A DNA stretch of 64,000 bases from Pterois miles. Taxonomy: Eukaryota > Chordata > Actinopteri > Perciformes > Scorpaenidae. Location: the NCBI GenBank assembly GCA_947000775.1, contig CAMQGK010000001.1:857001-921000 (forward strand). Reading direction: 5' to 3'. Shown piece after piece: positions 25,640 through 37,600 of the stretch (position 1 is the first letter of the stretch; every line of letters starts with the position of its first letter). The notes beneath the pieces are model-generated. The model was not told the origin of the DNA, searched no databases, and saw only the letters and a program-made list of their open reading frames with translations. Made by a program: the position numbers and the translations under genes.

Positions 25640-25925
25640 GGTTTAAAAGTATGAATAATTTAAAACAGCATGTGAGAGCTTAAGTAACTCCTTACCTAAA
25701 ATACGTTTATTCAAGTCTGCTATTAGCATACTTATTTTATAACTAAATTAAGAGAATGTACTTGCAGTTTACTTTTTATGTACTTATCAGAGATATGCTT
25801 AACATAAGTATACTTGGCCCATTCTGACTAGTATACTGAAAAGTCAAAGTAAACTTGGCTCATACTGACAAGTATACAGAAAAGTCTGAGGTATACTTGG
25901 CTTGTAGTTGTGCATACTTATTGAT
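25640..25925. repeat. Palindrome-rich AGTATACTT repeat
   Basis: Repeated AAGTATACTTGGC-type words, each itself partly palindromic; related to the complete element at 41928-42550. Confidence 0.6.
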
Positions 25926-26950
25926 AGAGTAGCCTATTCAAGTGTGCGAGTCCATGGCTAATATTAAACATGTGGTTTAATGGATTGTCACACACTTTTG
26001 CCCCTCCATGTGCTTATATTTTGTGATAAAATCTGACTAATTAGGTTTTCAGAGTCTGAGACTGTGGGCCTCCCCTCAGACAAAGTTTGGAAATCCATCT
26101 AGTAGTTGTTGAAATATCTCTCTACCTCACTAATTTTTTTAGTTGTGAAGAAAATGGATTTGGTTGTTCATAAAGAGAGGATTTCTTCTTTGAATTTGAT
26201 AGGGCTTTTGCTTATTTGACCCTGAATAAAATCATCAATCTTGTGCCAAAGCTGTTATGTGAGGTCATTTAAAGGCAAGGCTGACTTCTGCTTGTTCTCC
26301 AGAAAGTAATACCTCCATCTAGTGGTCATACTATTTCATTCATTAGGGAGGAATCATGGGTGTATGAAAAAAAAATATTTTTTCCTCTGACTCCATCAGA
26401 GCGAATTAATGTCCAAGCAATGTATGTCACTGAATATTACACCACTGTTGTCATGGTAATTATTCATGACTCTCAGCTTTGCTTCCATTTTTTTCTCCTG
26501 TCTCCAGGAAACGCTGCATCCGTTTGGCCACATCCACCCAGCAAGCAAGCAGTGTGGTGGGGGAATTAAAGTGACACAGCTATATTATGTGAAAGTAAAG
26601 CAGAGCAGCTCACAAGGGTGAGATCTTTAAAGGTGGGGTGGCCTTTAAATAGACGAGTCTCTCCAGTATCTCTCTAGGCGTCCATAGCCTTAAAGGAGAC
26701 ATGATTAAATTTTTTGATCACCATTAGATTTATCTGTAACCCATTGGACAACTGGATGCTTTGTTTTCATGCTTTTCTCTCTATTGGTTTAAAAGACACC
26801 GATGAACAAGCATCTGATGCAGAAGGCAGTTATCTGCATGGCGCACTTGGAAAGCGAGGACCCGAAGGCATCTTGAAATAGACATTTAAGAGAGGAGGAG
26901 GAGGAAGAGGAGGAGGAGAAAGGAGGGGGTTTTAGAGTGAGAGCATTGGT

Positions 26951-29900
26951 ATGCCAGGCTCAAAACCAAGCATGGCTGTGCAGAGGAAACACAGTGACAT
27001 CCCTCCATCACAGGGACCACTTTCTACACGTACCATCGAGAGCCAGAAGAAGAGGAACGGATCTGAAAGAACAGGAGGTTAGTAGCTTTTTATCTGTGCT
27101 TTTTATTTAAGAAGGATTTGAATGGTATCTGATCAAAGCAAACCTTTCTTTGAAGCAAAGCCAGAATGACTGTAAATCACAAACACAGCATCATATGATC
27201 ATATTGATGACGCATCAATAGAATACATATGTTGCCTTTGAGAAATCACTCTGTAATAGAGCATGGCTACCATAAACATGAGGAAATCAGGTGATATCTG
27301 TGGACATAATACACATAGCATCATGATATTATTCAACCCTAAAGGGATATATATAGCCCCCCCCCCCCCCCCCCCCCAAATTGCTCATCAGTCTTGTGTC
27401 TTGCCTTTAAATGTTGACCTTTTTCATTGTTTGTTTCTCTCCAAGAGGACTGATCAGGTGCTAGCATGTTCTCTTCGCCTTTTCCACACAGGCAGTTTAT
27501 AATGGCTCTTTCATTTGCAGCTGGCCCTAAGGCCACATCAGTCCATAATAGCCACCATTTAGGACCAATTTTTCAAGCTGTTTTTTCTTTTAATATGTCA
27601 CTGCCCCTTGCACGTTGATTTCAAAGGTGCATTTACAGATGCTAGAAAATCAAAAATATCAAAGGACTATCAAGTGTCAGATTATGAAAAATAAAACCTG
27701 GAAGAGGACAGAGGTATTGCTGATTTTTTTTTTCTTTGTTTTTACTTACCAGTTCTTTTCCTCTCTTTTAGAGAATGGTGGTCATTTCAAACCAAATTCA
27801 CAGGCGAAGAAAACAGCCTATTCTGTCAACAAGGCTGCCCAAATCTACAACACAGCCACTTCGCGGGCCACTGCAGGTCTGATACAGCACACACATTCAC
27901 CCTTTTATCACGCAGCTGTCATATTATTTATTAGCATACTGGATAATGATTTTCAGCATGACTTCCTTTTACAGACTGTCTAGATTTGAATGTTTATTAT
28001 AACTAATACTCTTACTTTATTGCACTCATTTTTATTCATCAGTCAGGCCAAAAGACCATTGAATTAATTCAGCTGATAAATTGCAATTTTTGTGATTCTG
28101 CACAATGGAGCTCAAAAAGACAAATCATAACTAAAATCATGAATAGTCACAATGTGCAGGATGCCGCCTTTTGTGTCTTTCAGAGGTATTAAAGTGTTGG
28201 TCATGCTACAGAGTCAAGAGAAATACACAAATTAAAGTCCTTGTTATTTTCAAAAGCATTTGGCACATTACATTTACTTGTAAATTTCGAGATCGGTTAT
28301 CGGCGAGTATGGCAGTTGATGCACCAATCCGATGCTTGTTAAACCAGAAATCAAGTCATCAAATCATACATGGTCAGTAGTAAACAGCTGTTAAATAATA
28401 ATAATAATAATAATTTTTTTATATCACGCGGTTATCAGCTCTGTACTCCGTATCGGCCCATACCGCAAGTTCAGGTGCTGGAATCTGTATCAGGAAGGAA
28501 AAAAAAATGGTATCGGAACATCTCTAGTAATATATATCAAAACACTGGAAAAGCTTCAGAATGTGTGAGCATTAGGTAATCAATATATTGCCATGTCACT
28601 GGTGATATAATTTCATGGAAGTGAACAAAAGATAGCAGCTGTCATATTATTAGGATACTGGATAATGGCTTTCAGTATGACTGTCTTTTACAGACTGGCT
28701 AGATTTTGGTTTTAATGTATAATATAATTTATAGTATTACTTTATGTAATTTATGGCATCAACCTAGTGACTACAAAGTATTATTTTCTAGTGGCCAATG
28801 GAGCAAATATTGACGAGAGGCTGAAAGCAGCACGAGAAAGAAGAGAGGTACACCAGAAATTAATTGGTATGTTACACTGTTAATGCATTGTCCTCAATTT
28901 CTAATAAGATTTGGCATACATTAATGAGTAATCTATTTATACTGGTTCACTCTTTTTTCCCCTCAGCCTCTCGGGAACACGAGAGGTTGGAGCGGGAGCA
29001 GCGCGCCAGGCGATACTATGAACAACAACTGCAGGAGCGCAAGAAGAAACTCCAGGACCAGAGGCTCAAAGAGGAGAGGAAGCATGCTGCTGTGGAGGAG
29101 AAGCGCAAGCAGAGACTGAAGGAGGAGAAAGTGAGTTTTGATGGTGGACATAAAAAAAAAATGTATTTTTATTGAAACCAATGCTTTCCCCAGCTCTGGG
29201 TTGAGTCACACCAATAGCTGAAGCTTACTTTCCTGAATTAAGGAGCGAAATGAATCTGCAGTGCGTAGGACAGTGGAAAAGAGCCAAAGGGCCCAAAACA
29301 GCATCGGCCAAAACTCAAGAGGAAGGAAGCTCACCAAGAATGGTTAGTAGAGATGAATTTGCTTTCTTTTTCCTCTCTTTTAACATCTTTTTAAACTCAT
29401 AACACCATACTTAACAGTATCTGTTCTCTGTGTAACACAACAATTCTTGGAGTGCCTTATCTTTTGTTTTTGCTGCACCTAAAACTGATCAATACGCTAG
29501 TTCCACGTCGCTTGCCTCTGACAACATGGGAGAAGAACTTGGTCAGTCGCCTGCTTACACCCACATGCTCTTATCTGGCCAGGAGCAAGAGTGCTGCTTG
29601 TGAGTCAGGAGAAGAAGGTACTCTCCCCCGTCATAACAGCTGCTTTAATATTATGGCAATACTAATTGTTTGTAGTGCATTTGTAAGATACTACTACAAC
29701 TAACCAACTGCTTATTTTCCCCTCTCTTTACACACTGACTCACAATTCCATCACTGTTTCCACCATTTGTGCATATTTCCCTTAATTTCCCATAATAATT
29801 ATGGCACAAATCACTGGCTCAGTTGTCCATGTTTGTCGCCGTGCAGTTTCATTCCACTCCACGAATTCCACCACCTCCACCACCACCATCACCCCTCCCA

Positions 29901-32900
29901 AAGCCCAGCGCCAGTCTGGTTCAGCCCCCCCCAGGCCATCTGCCTCCCCCGGTCCCAACAACAGACAGCAGAGAAGCGTCAATCTGGCACAGGTAATTCT
30001 TGCATATTTTCGATCATCCAGCTGTCTCTTTTTTCAGTGTTTATTTTTTTCAGTCTGATTTTGGACTGAAAGTGGAGAAATATTATGTCAAAATTAATTC
30101 TGATAATCTTTTTCTTCTTTTTGGTTCAGGTAAAAACAGTGAGACAGCAAGACGCTAATAAGAAGAACTCAAATACTAGATCACCTCCTGTCAAAACCAG
30201 TGTCAAACCAGCCAAAGTTACACAAAGCAGAACAACCTCGCCCTCACCTGAACGGTAGGTGAACTGTGACCAAAAACATCCTGTGTACGCTCATGACTCA
30301 GTAACAGAAATCTGAACCACTGATTCTCAGCCAGGGGGGTCTTGATTTTAAGGGATGTAAGACAACTTTTTAAAAAAATATACAGATGGCCTATATCTCA
30401 GCATGTCATTCATTTCTCTGAAGAAAAATAAATGAAATTGTTATTATATATCAACAGGATAAGTGTACATTGAGGACTTGAACACAAGTTATATTCACAG
30501 AGCCTTCCCTCTCTGTTATACAGTCTCATCATGCATTAGAAAAGTACGAAGTTAAACCAACCGAAGAGCTACTAGACAAATGGCCAAGCGTCAGGGAGAA
30601 CAAAACACTGAATTTGTCCAAAAAATAAGCCTATTAAGTATGAATGATTGTTAGAAATATAAAAAGTACAAGATACACAGAATTGTATTAAAAGTTCCTC
30701 AAATCACATAAAAAAAAACAATATTTACATTAAATAATCTGCAGAATTCATTGAAATCACTCTTTTTACACAGACTACTACAGCAGTTATTAAGTTCACT
30801 ATTTGGATTAATTCTACAGTTCATCAGTTGTTCTGTATTGTTATCATTATACATTGAATATAATATGAAATATCCTTGAATTTAGTCAGGGGTTATTACT
30901 CAATGATAGAAAAGGGGCCCCTTAAGGAAAACGGTTGGGAACCACTGAAACAAATTAGGACATCTGCTCTCTTCTACTGGATGTTAAAGGACCCCCCGAA
31001 AATCAGTCAGCAGACACTCAACCCCGCTGCAGATCGAGCTCCCGTCGGTCCCTGAGGAAGATGTTGCCGTTTGTAGTTTTGCCTTCTCTCCTGGTAACTC
31101 GAGGCCTGTCAGGACATCAGCTGAAGGTCAGCGAGGGATAATGAGGGATGCAAATCCACCAGAGGCTCCATGTTCGAAGCTGCCCGACATAGAGACAGCA
31201 GCTGTAACCACAACAGCAGGACATGGGGGTAAGCTAGAGAAAGGCTTAAAACAATATGTGCAGTATTTAAAGTTGCATTTAGTGTGGATTAAAGTTATTA
31301 TCTCTCTTCAGAAACACCTCTTGCTCCAGCTCCACAGCCTCCTGAAGTCACAAGTAGACCTTCAGCCAGGACCACAGATCGAGAGGAGGCCTCACGTCTC
31401 CTGGCTGAAAAGAGGAGAGAAGCCCGACTACAACGGGAGAGAGAGGAGCAGGAGCGCCTGCAAAGAGAGGAGGCTGAACGGTAACAAGCATGTCCACCTG
31501 CGAGACAGAAACACACAGTCGCAGGCCATTTAGACTGTTGTATTACAGTTTATGACATGTCCAGGCGGAGTCATGAGGAACTGGAGCGCAAGAGGGCAGA
31601 GGAGCGAGCGCGACAGCAGGCCGAGGCTCAGCGTCTCATAGAGGAGAAGATGAGAAGGGAGGAAGAGGAGCAGAGAAAAGCTGAGGAAGAGAGAGCTCAG
31701 GCTATGAAGGAAGCCGCCCTTCTGCAGAAACAGGTGGGAAAATGTAAACGGAAGGAACCACATCTGCACCCACTGGCGTCCTTGTGGATGTGCTTAGTGT
31801 TGTTTTTTTTTTTACTCTTTTATTTTCAATGGAAAATCACTGTTTTGCCTGTTTATATAGAGAGAGGAAGAACAAGCCAAAGAGATGGCAAAAGCAGAGC
31901 AGATGAAACAAGAGCGAGAAATACTCGCGCAGAAAGAGGAGGCAGCACGCCAAGCCAGAAAAAAGGTGATAAGTTTGACAATGTTTCTAAATAATCTAAC
32001 CTGTCATCTAAAATGTTGATTCTATACACAACAATATCTCCTCTGTGTTCATACAAAGGGCCGACTTATTAAGAGACTGAATGGTTTCACAGAGCCGACT
32101 GTGATGGTTTCATAAAAGCTGTTTTCTTTTCCAGCGACTGGAGGAGATCATGCGGAGAACCAGAAGGACAGATTCTCCTGATACGGTGAGACGGTTTACG
32201 GTAAAAGTACATTGCCCCAGGGCTCTTACAGTGTGACGCACATCCAGTATCCACTAATAACTTAAAAGCTCCACTTCTAAAAGGCTTTTCCTCCTTTACA
32301 ATGCAGAAATCTGCACCAGTGAGGATTTTGCCAAATGAAACCCAACCAAAGGAAAACACACAGCCTGTGCACAACGGCACTATAGAAGATGCCGTCAAGC
32401 TGCCGGTGGGGACAAAGACCTCACAGCTGGGGCTGAACAACGAGGAGGACATGGTACCTGTTGTGGCCTTTAAAGAGCGCAGGTCCCTCAGGACTCTCAC
32501 AGGCCTGGAGGAAATCCAGACCCACCAAAGAGCAGGTGAGACCCAGAGACCGCTTAACACCAACCAGCAGCCAGATCACTATTGGCTCTGGCTAGTGACT
32601 TTTTAAAAGTCACCTGTGGACCTTTAGTAGAAACTTACTGATATGCTCCATCATCTGTCATGTTTTTTTTCCCAAGCAATTCATTCTTCTTGTCTTCCGT
32701 CTTGTGCATCAATGTGGAAACTGTATAGACCAGGGGTCAGCAACCTTTCTCATATGAAGTGCCATTTTTTACATTTTCTTGTTAATCAGTGTGCCATCTC
32801 AACATGAAGGTTTACATTATGACACCACATTAATGTCCCATAATCAGGTCATTGTAATTATTGGTGCCTTCAAATGGGATCGTGTTTACGATTTGGGTCC

Positions 32901-33710
32901 ATATGAACGCCCCCCTCATGTCATATTCACAACCTCGTAAATGCTAAACTGTTAGCCTTTGTGTCTTCTAGACACAGACAGTCACATTGCTCAGCAGTGG
33001 TTTTCTTCACGAAAAAAAAAAATCACATAAACTACTGTAAATAACAGGCCACACAACTGCCAATACCTCTGAAATATATCATTTGGCATGTGGATGAGAG
33101 AAAACTTCAACATTTCCAGAAAATACTCTCTTGCACACTTACTGCTATAGTGTGCCTAAGGTTGCCTACACTTGGTATAGACCATTTCACACTAATGTAA
33201 CTGTAAACATTGATATGGAATGTGTGCCAGTTTATTTCCTGTTACAGTGTATGTGAATGACATAAGCTGACAGGAAGTTAACTTGAACTAGCAATGCAAT
33301 TCCATTGAAAACGGTCTATAGAAAATCATTTCAAGGCTGGTAAACAAGGGTAAGGTGCCAGTGAAAGTCCCGTTGTCATTTAGGTTGGTGAATAAGATCA
33401 GGTTTAGGCAGTTTAAGTTTGTACATGTTTTTAAAAGTCCGATTTACCAAGCCACCCACTTCCCAAGTTCCCTTGATGTTATTAATGCAACATCCTGCAA
33501 GGTCTTTGTCACACAATACCTGACAGAATTCAAAGCACAAAATGTCTTCATCAGTGTGCTGTCAGCTTCTCCTCTTCCTGTATATACAGCATCCCTTAAT
33601 GAAAACTCAATAAACAGATCATGAATGGTCTCTCCTAATCTGCTCTGAAATATTTAATTTAATATCTTGTCTTTTGTCTCCCTACTGTGCGTTCTTCAGA
33701 GGTCATCTGA
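26951..33710 (+). CDS. map7: MAP7 / ensconsin, complete
   Basis: Microtubule-associated protein that coats microtubules and recruits kinesin-1. Fifteen coding exons: 26951-27077, 27772-27876, 28792-28866, 28967-29130, 29243-29342, 29501-29617, 29847-29992, 30130-30254, 31011-31228, 31312-31480, 31565-31733, 31861-31965, 32135-32185, 32307-32535, 33700-33710. They total 1911 nt and 636 residues (human MAP7 is about 749). The start is supported by an in-frame TAG 18 nt upstream. Residues about 80-175 form the basic microtubule-binding coiled coil (NIDERLKAARERRE); the LTTWEKNLVSRLLTPT motif follows at about 195-215; a Pro/Ser/Thr-rich segment spans 230-400; residues about 410-555 form the second, charged MAP7-domain coiled coil that in the family binds kinesin heavy chain. 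The last exon codes only for E-V-I-stop, matching the human C terminus. The LTTWE motif, EVI end and AHI1 linkage favour map7 over MAP7D1/2/3. Confidence 0.92.
27357..27377 (+). repeat. Poly-C tract of 21 bases
   Basis: Uninterrupted C run in map7 intron 1; potential secondary structure on the G-rich strand. Confidence 0.95.
27913..28745. repeat. Long direct repeats flanking dispersed-repeat copy 2
   Basis: The segment 27913-28018 (GCAGCTGTCATATTATT, ATACTGGATAATG, CTTTTACAGACTG) recurs at 28631-28745. Between them lies dispersed-repeat copy 2 (28059-28640), itself interrupted at about 28290-28535 by a different sequence with TATCGGTT/TATCGGAACATC ends. All are inside map7 intron 2. Confidence 0.7.
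30317..30948. mobile_element. hAT-like non-autonomous element, CAGTGGTTCCCAACC ends
   Basis: Left end CACTGATTCTCAGCC and right end GGTTGGGAACCACTG form terminal inverted repeats. Interior ATTATACATTGAATATAATATG is shared, inverted, with 48168-48405 and 48868-49525. Intron of map7. Confidence 0.75.
32731..33180. mobile_element. hAT-like element, CAGGGGTCAGCAACC end
   Basis: Left end CAGGGGTCAGCAACCTTT and right-end fragment GTGTGCCTAAGGTTGCC match the inverted ends of a widespread hAT MITE type. It contains, at about 32862-33000, a segment of another family (GGTGCCTTCAAATGGGATCG). Last intron of map7. Confidence 0.6.
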
Positions 33711-34590
33711 GCACCTGCAAAGCGGGCAGACGGTCAAAGACTTCGTTGGAGGGCTGTGATTTCTCTGCAAAACACAGACAGGAGCTACTGCAGTACAGCC
33801 ATTTTGCTGCCCTTCAGCACCTTGAAAGAGCATGTAAGATTACAGCCTTGCCTCGCACTGGGGACGTCAGCATTTTGGTCACTTTTCTGTGTGTAACCAG
33901 CGGCACAAATATAGGGCAAGTTATTTATTGCTTTCCTCAGTACAGCAGGATTCCGAACTAATAATGACTATCCAAAAACCAGTAGATGTAGACTGTGGTA
34001 ATGGTAGTTTGCTGGGAGTGTTGCTGCCTGTGAAATAATAGGAATAGCCATTCTAACAATCATGACGTATGTTAGCCATATGCTTTTTGCTTATTCCTGA
34101 TATTTCTTGCAATCTAAGCACTTTTCTTTCCTCAGTTTTGTCACTGTGGAATTAGACTAGCTCAAGTGGCTTTTTGCGCTGAGAACACAAGAGTCTAAGT
34201 TGTTGGTGAAAGTTCACTTCCGACATGAATCCCTATCTTACCCTTTGATTTTGTGACGTATAGCAATCACATATTTCAAAGCTGCTAAGGAACTTAGTTT
34301 CCAAAGACTTTGCTTCAGTTTTGTGAGTGTTGTTTTAGAGAATACAATGCACAAAGCATTTATTGCACTGTTAACAGTTACTTTGTTTGATATATTACTT
34401 TACAAAGCAAAGTATGAGGCGTAGACATTAAGTGAATTTATTATAATAAAAGCATATAAAAGCAAATGTATCTGATCATCAATATTTGATCTTGTAGTTT
34501 AAGTACTGCTTATAACTATCACTTGTTAAGCTGTTAAAAAGTTGAAATATATGACATATTTCATTAAAGTTGATACTATGCCGCATCTCT
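33711..34590 (+). other. map7: map7 3' UTR
   Basis: Untranslated sequence after the TGA at 33708-33710. AATAAA occurs at 34445-34450 and a later ATTAAA at 34563-34568; the transcript end is inferred from these signals. It runs into the 3' end of the convergent Vac8-like gene, whose stop is at 34684. No other gene is seen here. Confidence 0.6.
34437..34450. terminator. Palindromic polyadenylation signals for two convergent genes
   Basis: The sequence TTTATTATAATAAA carries AATAAA on the plus strand (34445-34450, map7) and AATAAA on the minus strand (34437-34442, Vac8-like gene). If both are used, each transcript ends a few tens of bases past the other's signal, giving overlapping antisense 3' ends. 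Confidence 0.55.
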
Positions 34591-34683
34591 GTCTTGTTTC
34601 TTACTTAATGTGTTGACTCTAAACATAAAAACACTGAAATAAAAGAAACACAATATGAAAATGCTGCTTGTCCATACAGTCTC

Positions 34684-37600
34684 TCAGGGGTTAACAGAAG
34701 ATGGAGAAAGAGGCTGAATCATTTGCAGTAGCCGTCTGGTTTCCTCCGTCTGCGCATGCATCTTCCAGAGCTGAGCCTCCAGCTCGCTGTTAGCCAACAG
34801 AGAGGAAAAGTCTCCATCTGCAGAGGACGACGGCACAACTCGGCTCAGCTTTATTTATATACTGTAGCAACTTTCATGCATTCATGCAGCACAAAGTGCT
34901 TCACAGAGCAAGATTGAAACAGCTCAGACAATAAACAGAGAAAATGTTAAAATAAATAAAAAGTTACTGGAATAACTAGGCTCAAGAGATAGAAATATTA
35001 TGAAAACTAATTAAGACTTACAAACTAAAGCAGTAAGCGATGAGGCACCTTAACTGAAAGTCAGGCTAAAAAGGTAAGTCTTATATTAAAACTGTCATGG
35101 CCATTTTCAAAGGGGTCCCTTGACCTCTGACCTCCAGATATGTGAATGTGAATGGGTTCTCTGGGTCCCCACCAGTCTGCCTTTTACAGACATGCCCACT
35201 TTATGATAATCACATCAGCACACTGACATACAGACAGCTGTTGTTACCTGTTGGGCTGCAGTTTACCATGTTATGATTTGAGCATATTTTTTATGCTGAA
35301 TGCAGTACCTGTGAGGGTGTCTGGACAATATGTGTCATTGTTTTGTGTTAATTGATTTTCAACAATAAATATGTACATACATTTGCATAAAGCAGCATAT
35401 TTGTCCACTTCCATGTTGAGAGGAGTATTATTAATCATGAATCACTATGGATAATCATGTGATTAATCATGATTAAACATTCATATATATATTCATACAT
35501 ATATTAATTGATTGGCAGCCCTAATCTTAAGGTTTCTATTAAAAGTGTCCTCAGAGCTTAGCAGGCTAAGAACTCCTGCACTGCAGTGCTTGATTATTTT
35601 AAAAGTGCTTTTGATAACATATTTGAAATGACTGCAGTACTCTCAGTTGCTTAATAAGTAGGGGTACAACAAATACAAACCTTTCCTGAGTTTTAATACT
35701 GTAGCTATACCAAGCTGCTGCAACTTGACATCTTTCTTTTTGAGAAACACCAACAGGTACTCCGACATGGTGATGTAGTGAGGTCGCAACAGCTGGACTG
35801 TCTCCCCTATAGGTGAAACGTAAGACAACACCCTGCATATAACAATATTTAATCACGTAAAACCAAACTGGTTATGTGTTGTTTTCTACCAGAGAGTAAT
35901 ACTTGTACGTAGCATTACCGGTCATTTCTAGTTTGCTGATGATGGCTGCACTGTTGTAGGACAACTGAGGAGTTTGTATTTGTCCCGACAACTTCACCAG
36001 TCTTGAAACTTGCTCTGATGTTATTGTCACCGACACTTTGGACTTAAGTGGATCTGAAATGGTGAAAAATTCAAAGATTAGGAGAATAATTCATAAAAAA
36101 AGACTTATTGAAGTCTGTTGCTGTCCTTCATTTGAGATGTAGCTAAGAGAGCTGGGTGAAATCCTCCATTTGGAGAAGTTTCAATTCAAGAATGCAGGAA
36201 GGAGGTCTCTCTGGCATTGCTCTCTGGGTTTGTGCTTTTGTTTCCTAACATGAGTTTTTGTTTTCAACTGTCTCGACCACTGATGTGTATACAATTTGCC
36301 AAATAATTTTAATTCTTAATTGCTTATCGTGCACTTTTTTATGCCGCTATAAAGTTGTCATTGTCAGAGGTATCATATTATATCATTTGAGTTATATTCT
36401 ACAGCAAAAACAGAAGAGACAAACACAAATTCTTCACTCACCCCAGGTCATCAGGTGACGTAAGCATGATATCACATGCAGCAAGGTCTCAGCTGACAGG
36501 GATGGAGACAGAAGGGCCCTGAGGAGTCCTGGTAAACACAGACTGTCCATCACAGCCTAGACAACAATGACGGGGTTAAACACAACTCTAAGATGTGCAA
36601 ACAAATCAGGCATTTAATACAGACATGAAATGATGAACTGTAGCCTTGGCGTACCTGCTGACCCCTGCTGGAGCTACACAGGTCGGTGATTATCCTGCAG
36701 CTGTGTGTGATTATAACAGAGCTGGATGTGTGATGAAGAAGCAGCTGACCGATTTCATCCAACAGACCTTCACTCACCAGGACGTCCTGGAATTAAACCA
36801 CATAAATATTATCAATATTAGGATGGAAACAGAATAGCACTGCAAGGATTAGTTGTCAACTATTAAATCAATCACTGACTCTTTGATAATTCATGAATTG
36901 GTTTGATTAATTTCTTAAGAAAAACATTCATAATGCTTTACAAGATATTTTCAGATGTCATGTACCCCTGGATGGTAAGACCTTGTTTTTTGGACTTATG
37001 CCTCGAGAATGGTTGAAAAGAGACAAATATTTACTAAATATATTGCTGGTAGCTGGTAAAAAGGCTCTTACAAGGAAGTGGTTATCACAGGAGAGCTCAA
37101 CTTTAAATGCATGGATGGATATGACAATGGATATTTAACTGAATTATTTGTCATGCTGGGAACACTGGGTTAACTATGCAAAACCCCATGAGCCAGACTT
37201 TATATTAACAAATCTATAATTGTATGGTAATGAAAAGATCACTTCCTATATGCTCATAGTTTTATGTTTTTATATGTATAACAAACCTTAAAATATGGCA
37301 CTTTCGACAGACATACGTGGGTGATATATGTATATAGGATCTATAACTCATTATGTAGTAGTATGTTTGTTGCTAAGCGACAATAAGAATATAAATAAAA
37401 ATAATGGTAATAATAATTTCTTAAGAAAAAAAAAAGATTCCAGCCTCTTAAATGTGAATGTTTTCTGGTTTCTTTACTCCTCTATGACAGTAAAGTGAAT
37501 ATCCCGAATTTCCCTCTGGGGATTAATAAAGGTTCATCCTATCTTATCTTATCTTATATCTTTGAGTTGTGGACAAAACAAGTCACTTGAGGATGTCATC

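Larger units (their letters stand above)
20763..26950. other. Divergent intergenic region between otof and map7
   Basis: About 6.2 kb between the two start codons. It holds the linker-remnant exon (21823-21877), one copy of a dispersed repeat (22247-22618), a poly-G tract (24181-24190), a more CpG-containing stretch around 24900-25420 that is the likeliest place for a divergent promoter, and an AGTATACTT-rich repeat (25640-25925). A minus-strand donor-like GTAAGT near 24620 could end an otof 5' UTR exon. A purine-rich GGA tract at 26893-26933 lies just before the map7 ATG. I see no C2A-encoding exon on the minus strand here. Confidence 0.5.

Noticed and set aside
31011..31228. Apparent stop codons in a map7 exon suggested a pseudogene
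   Set aside because: With the acceptor at 31010 and phase 2 from the previous exon, the frame is open throughout and joins the next exon correctly.
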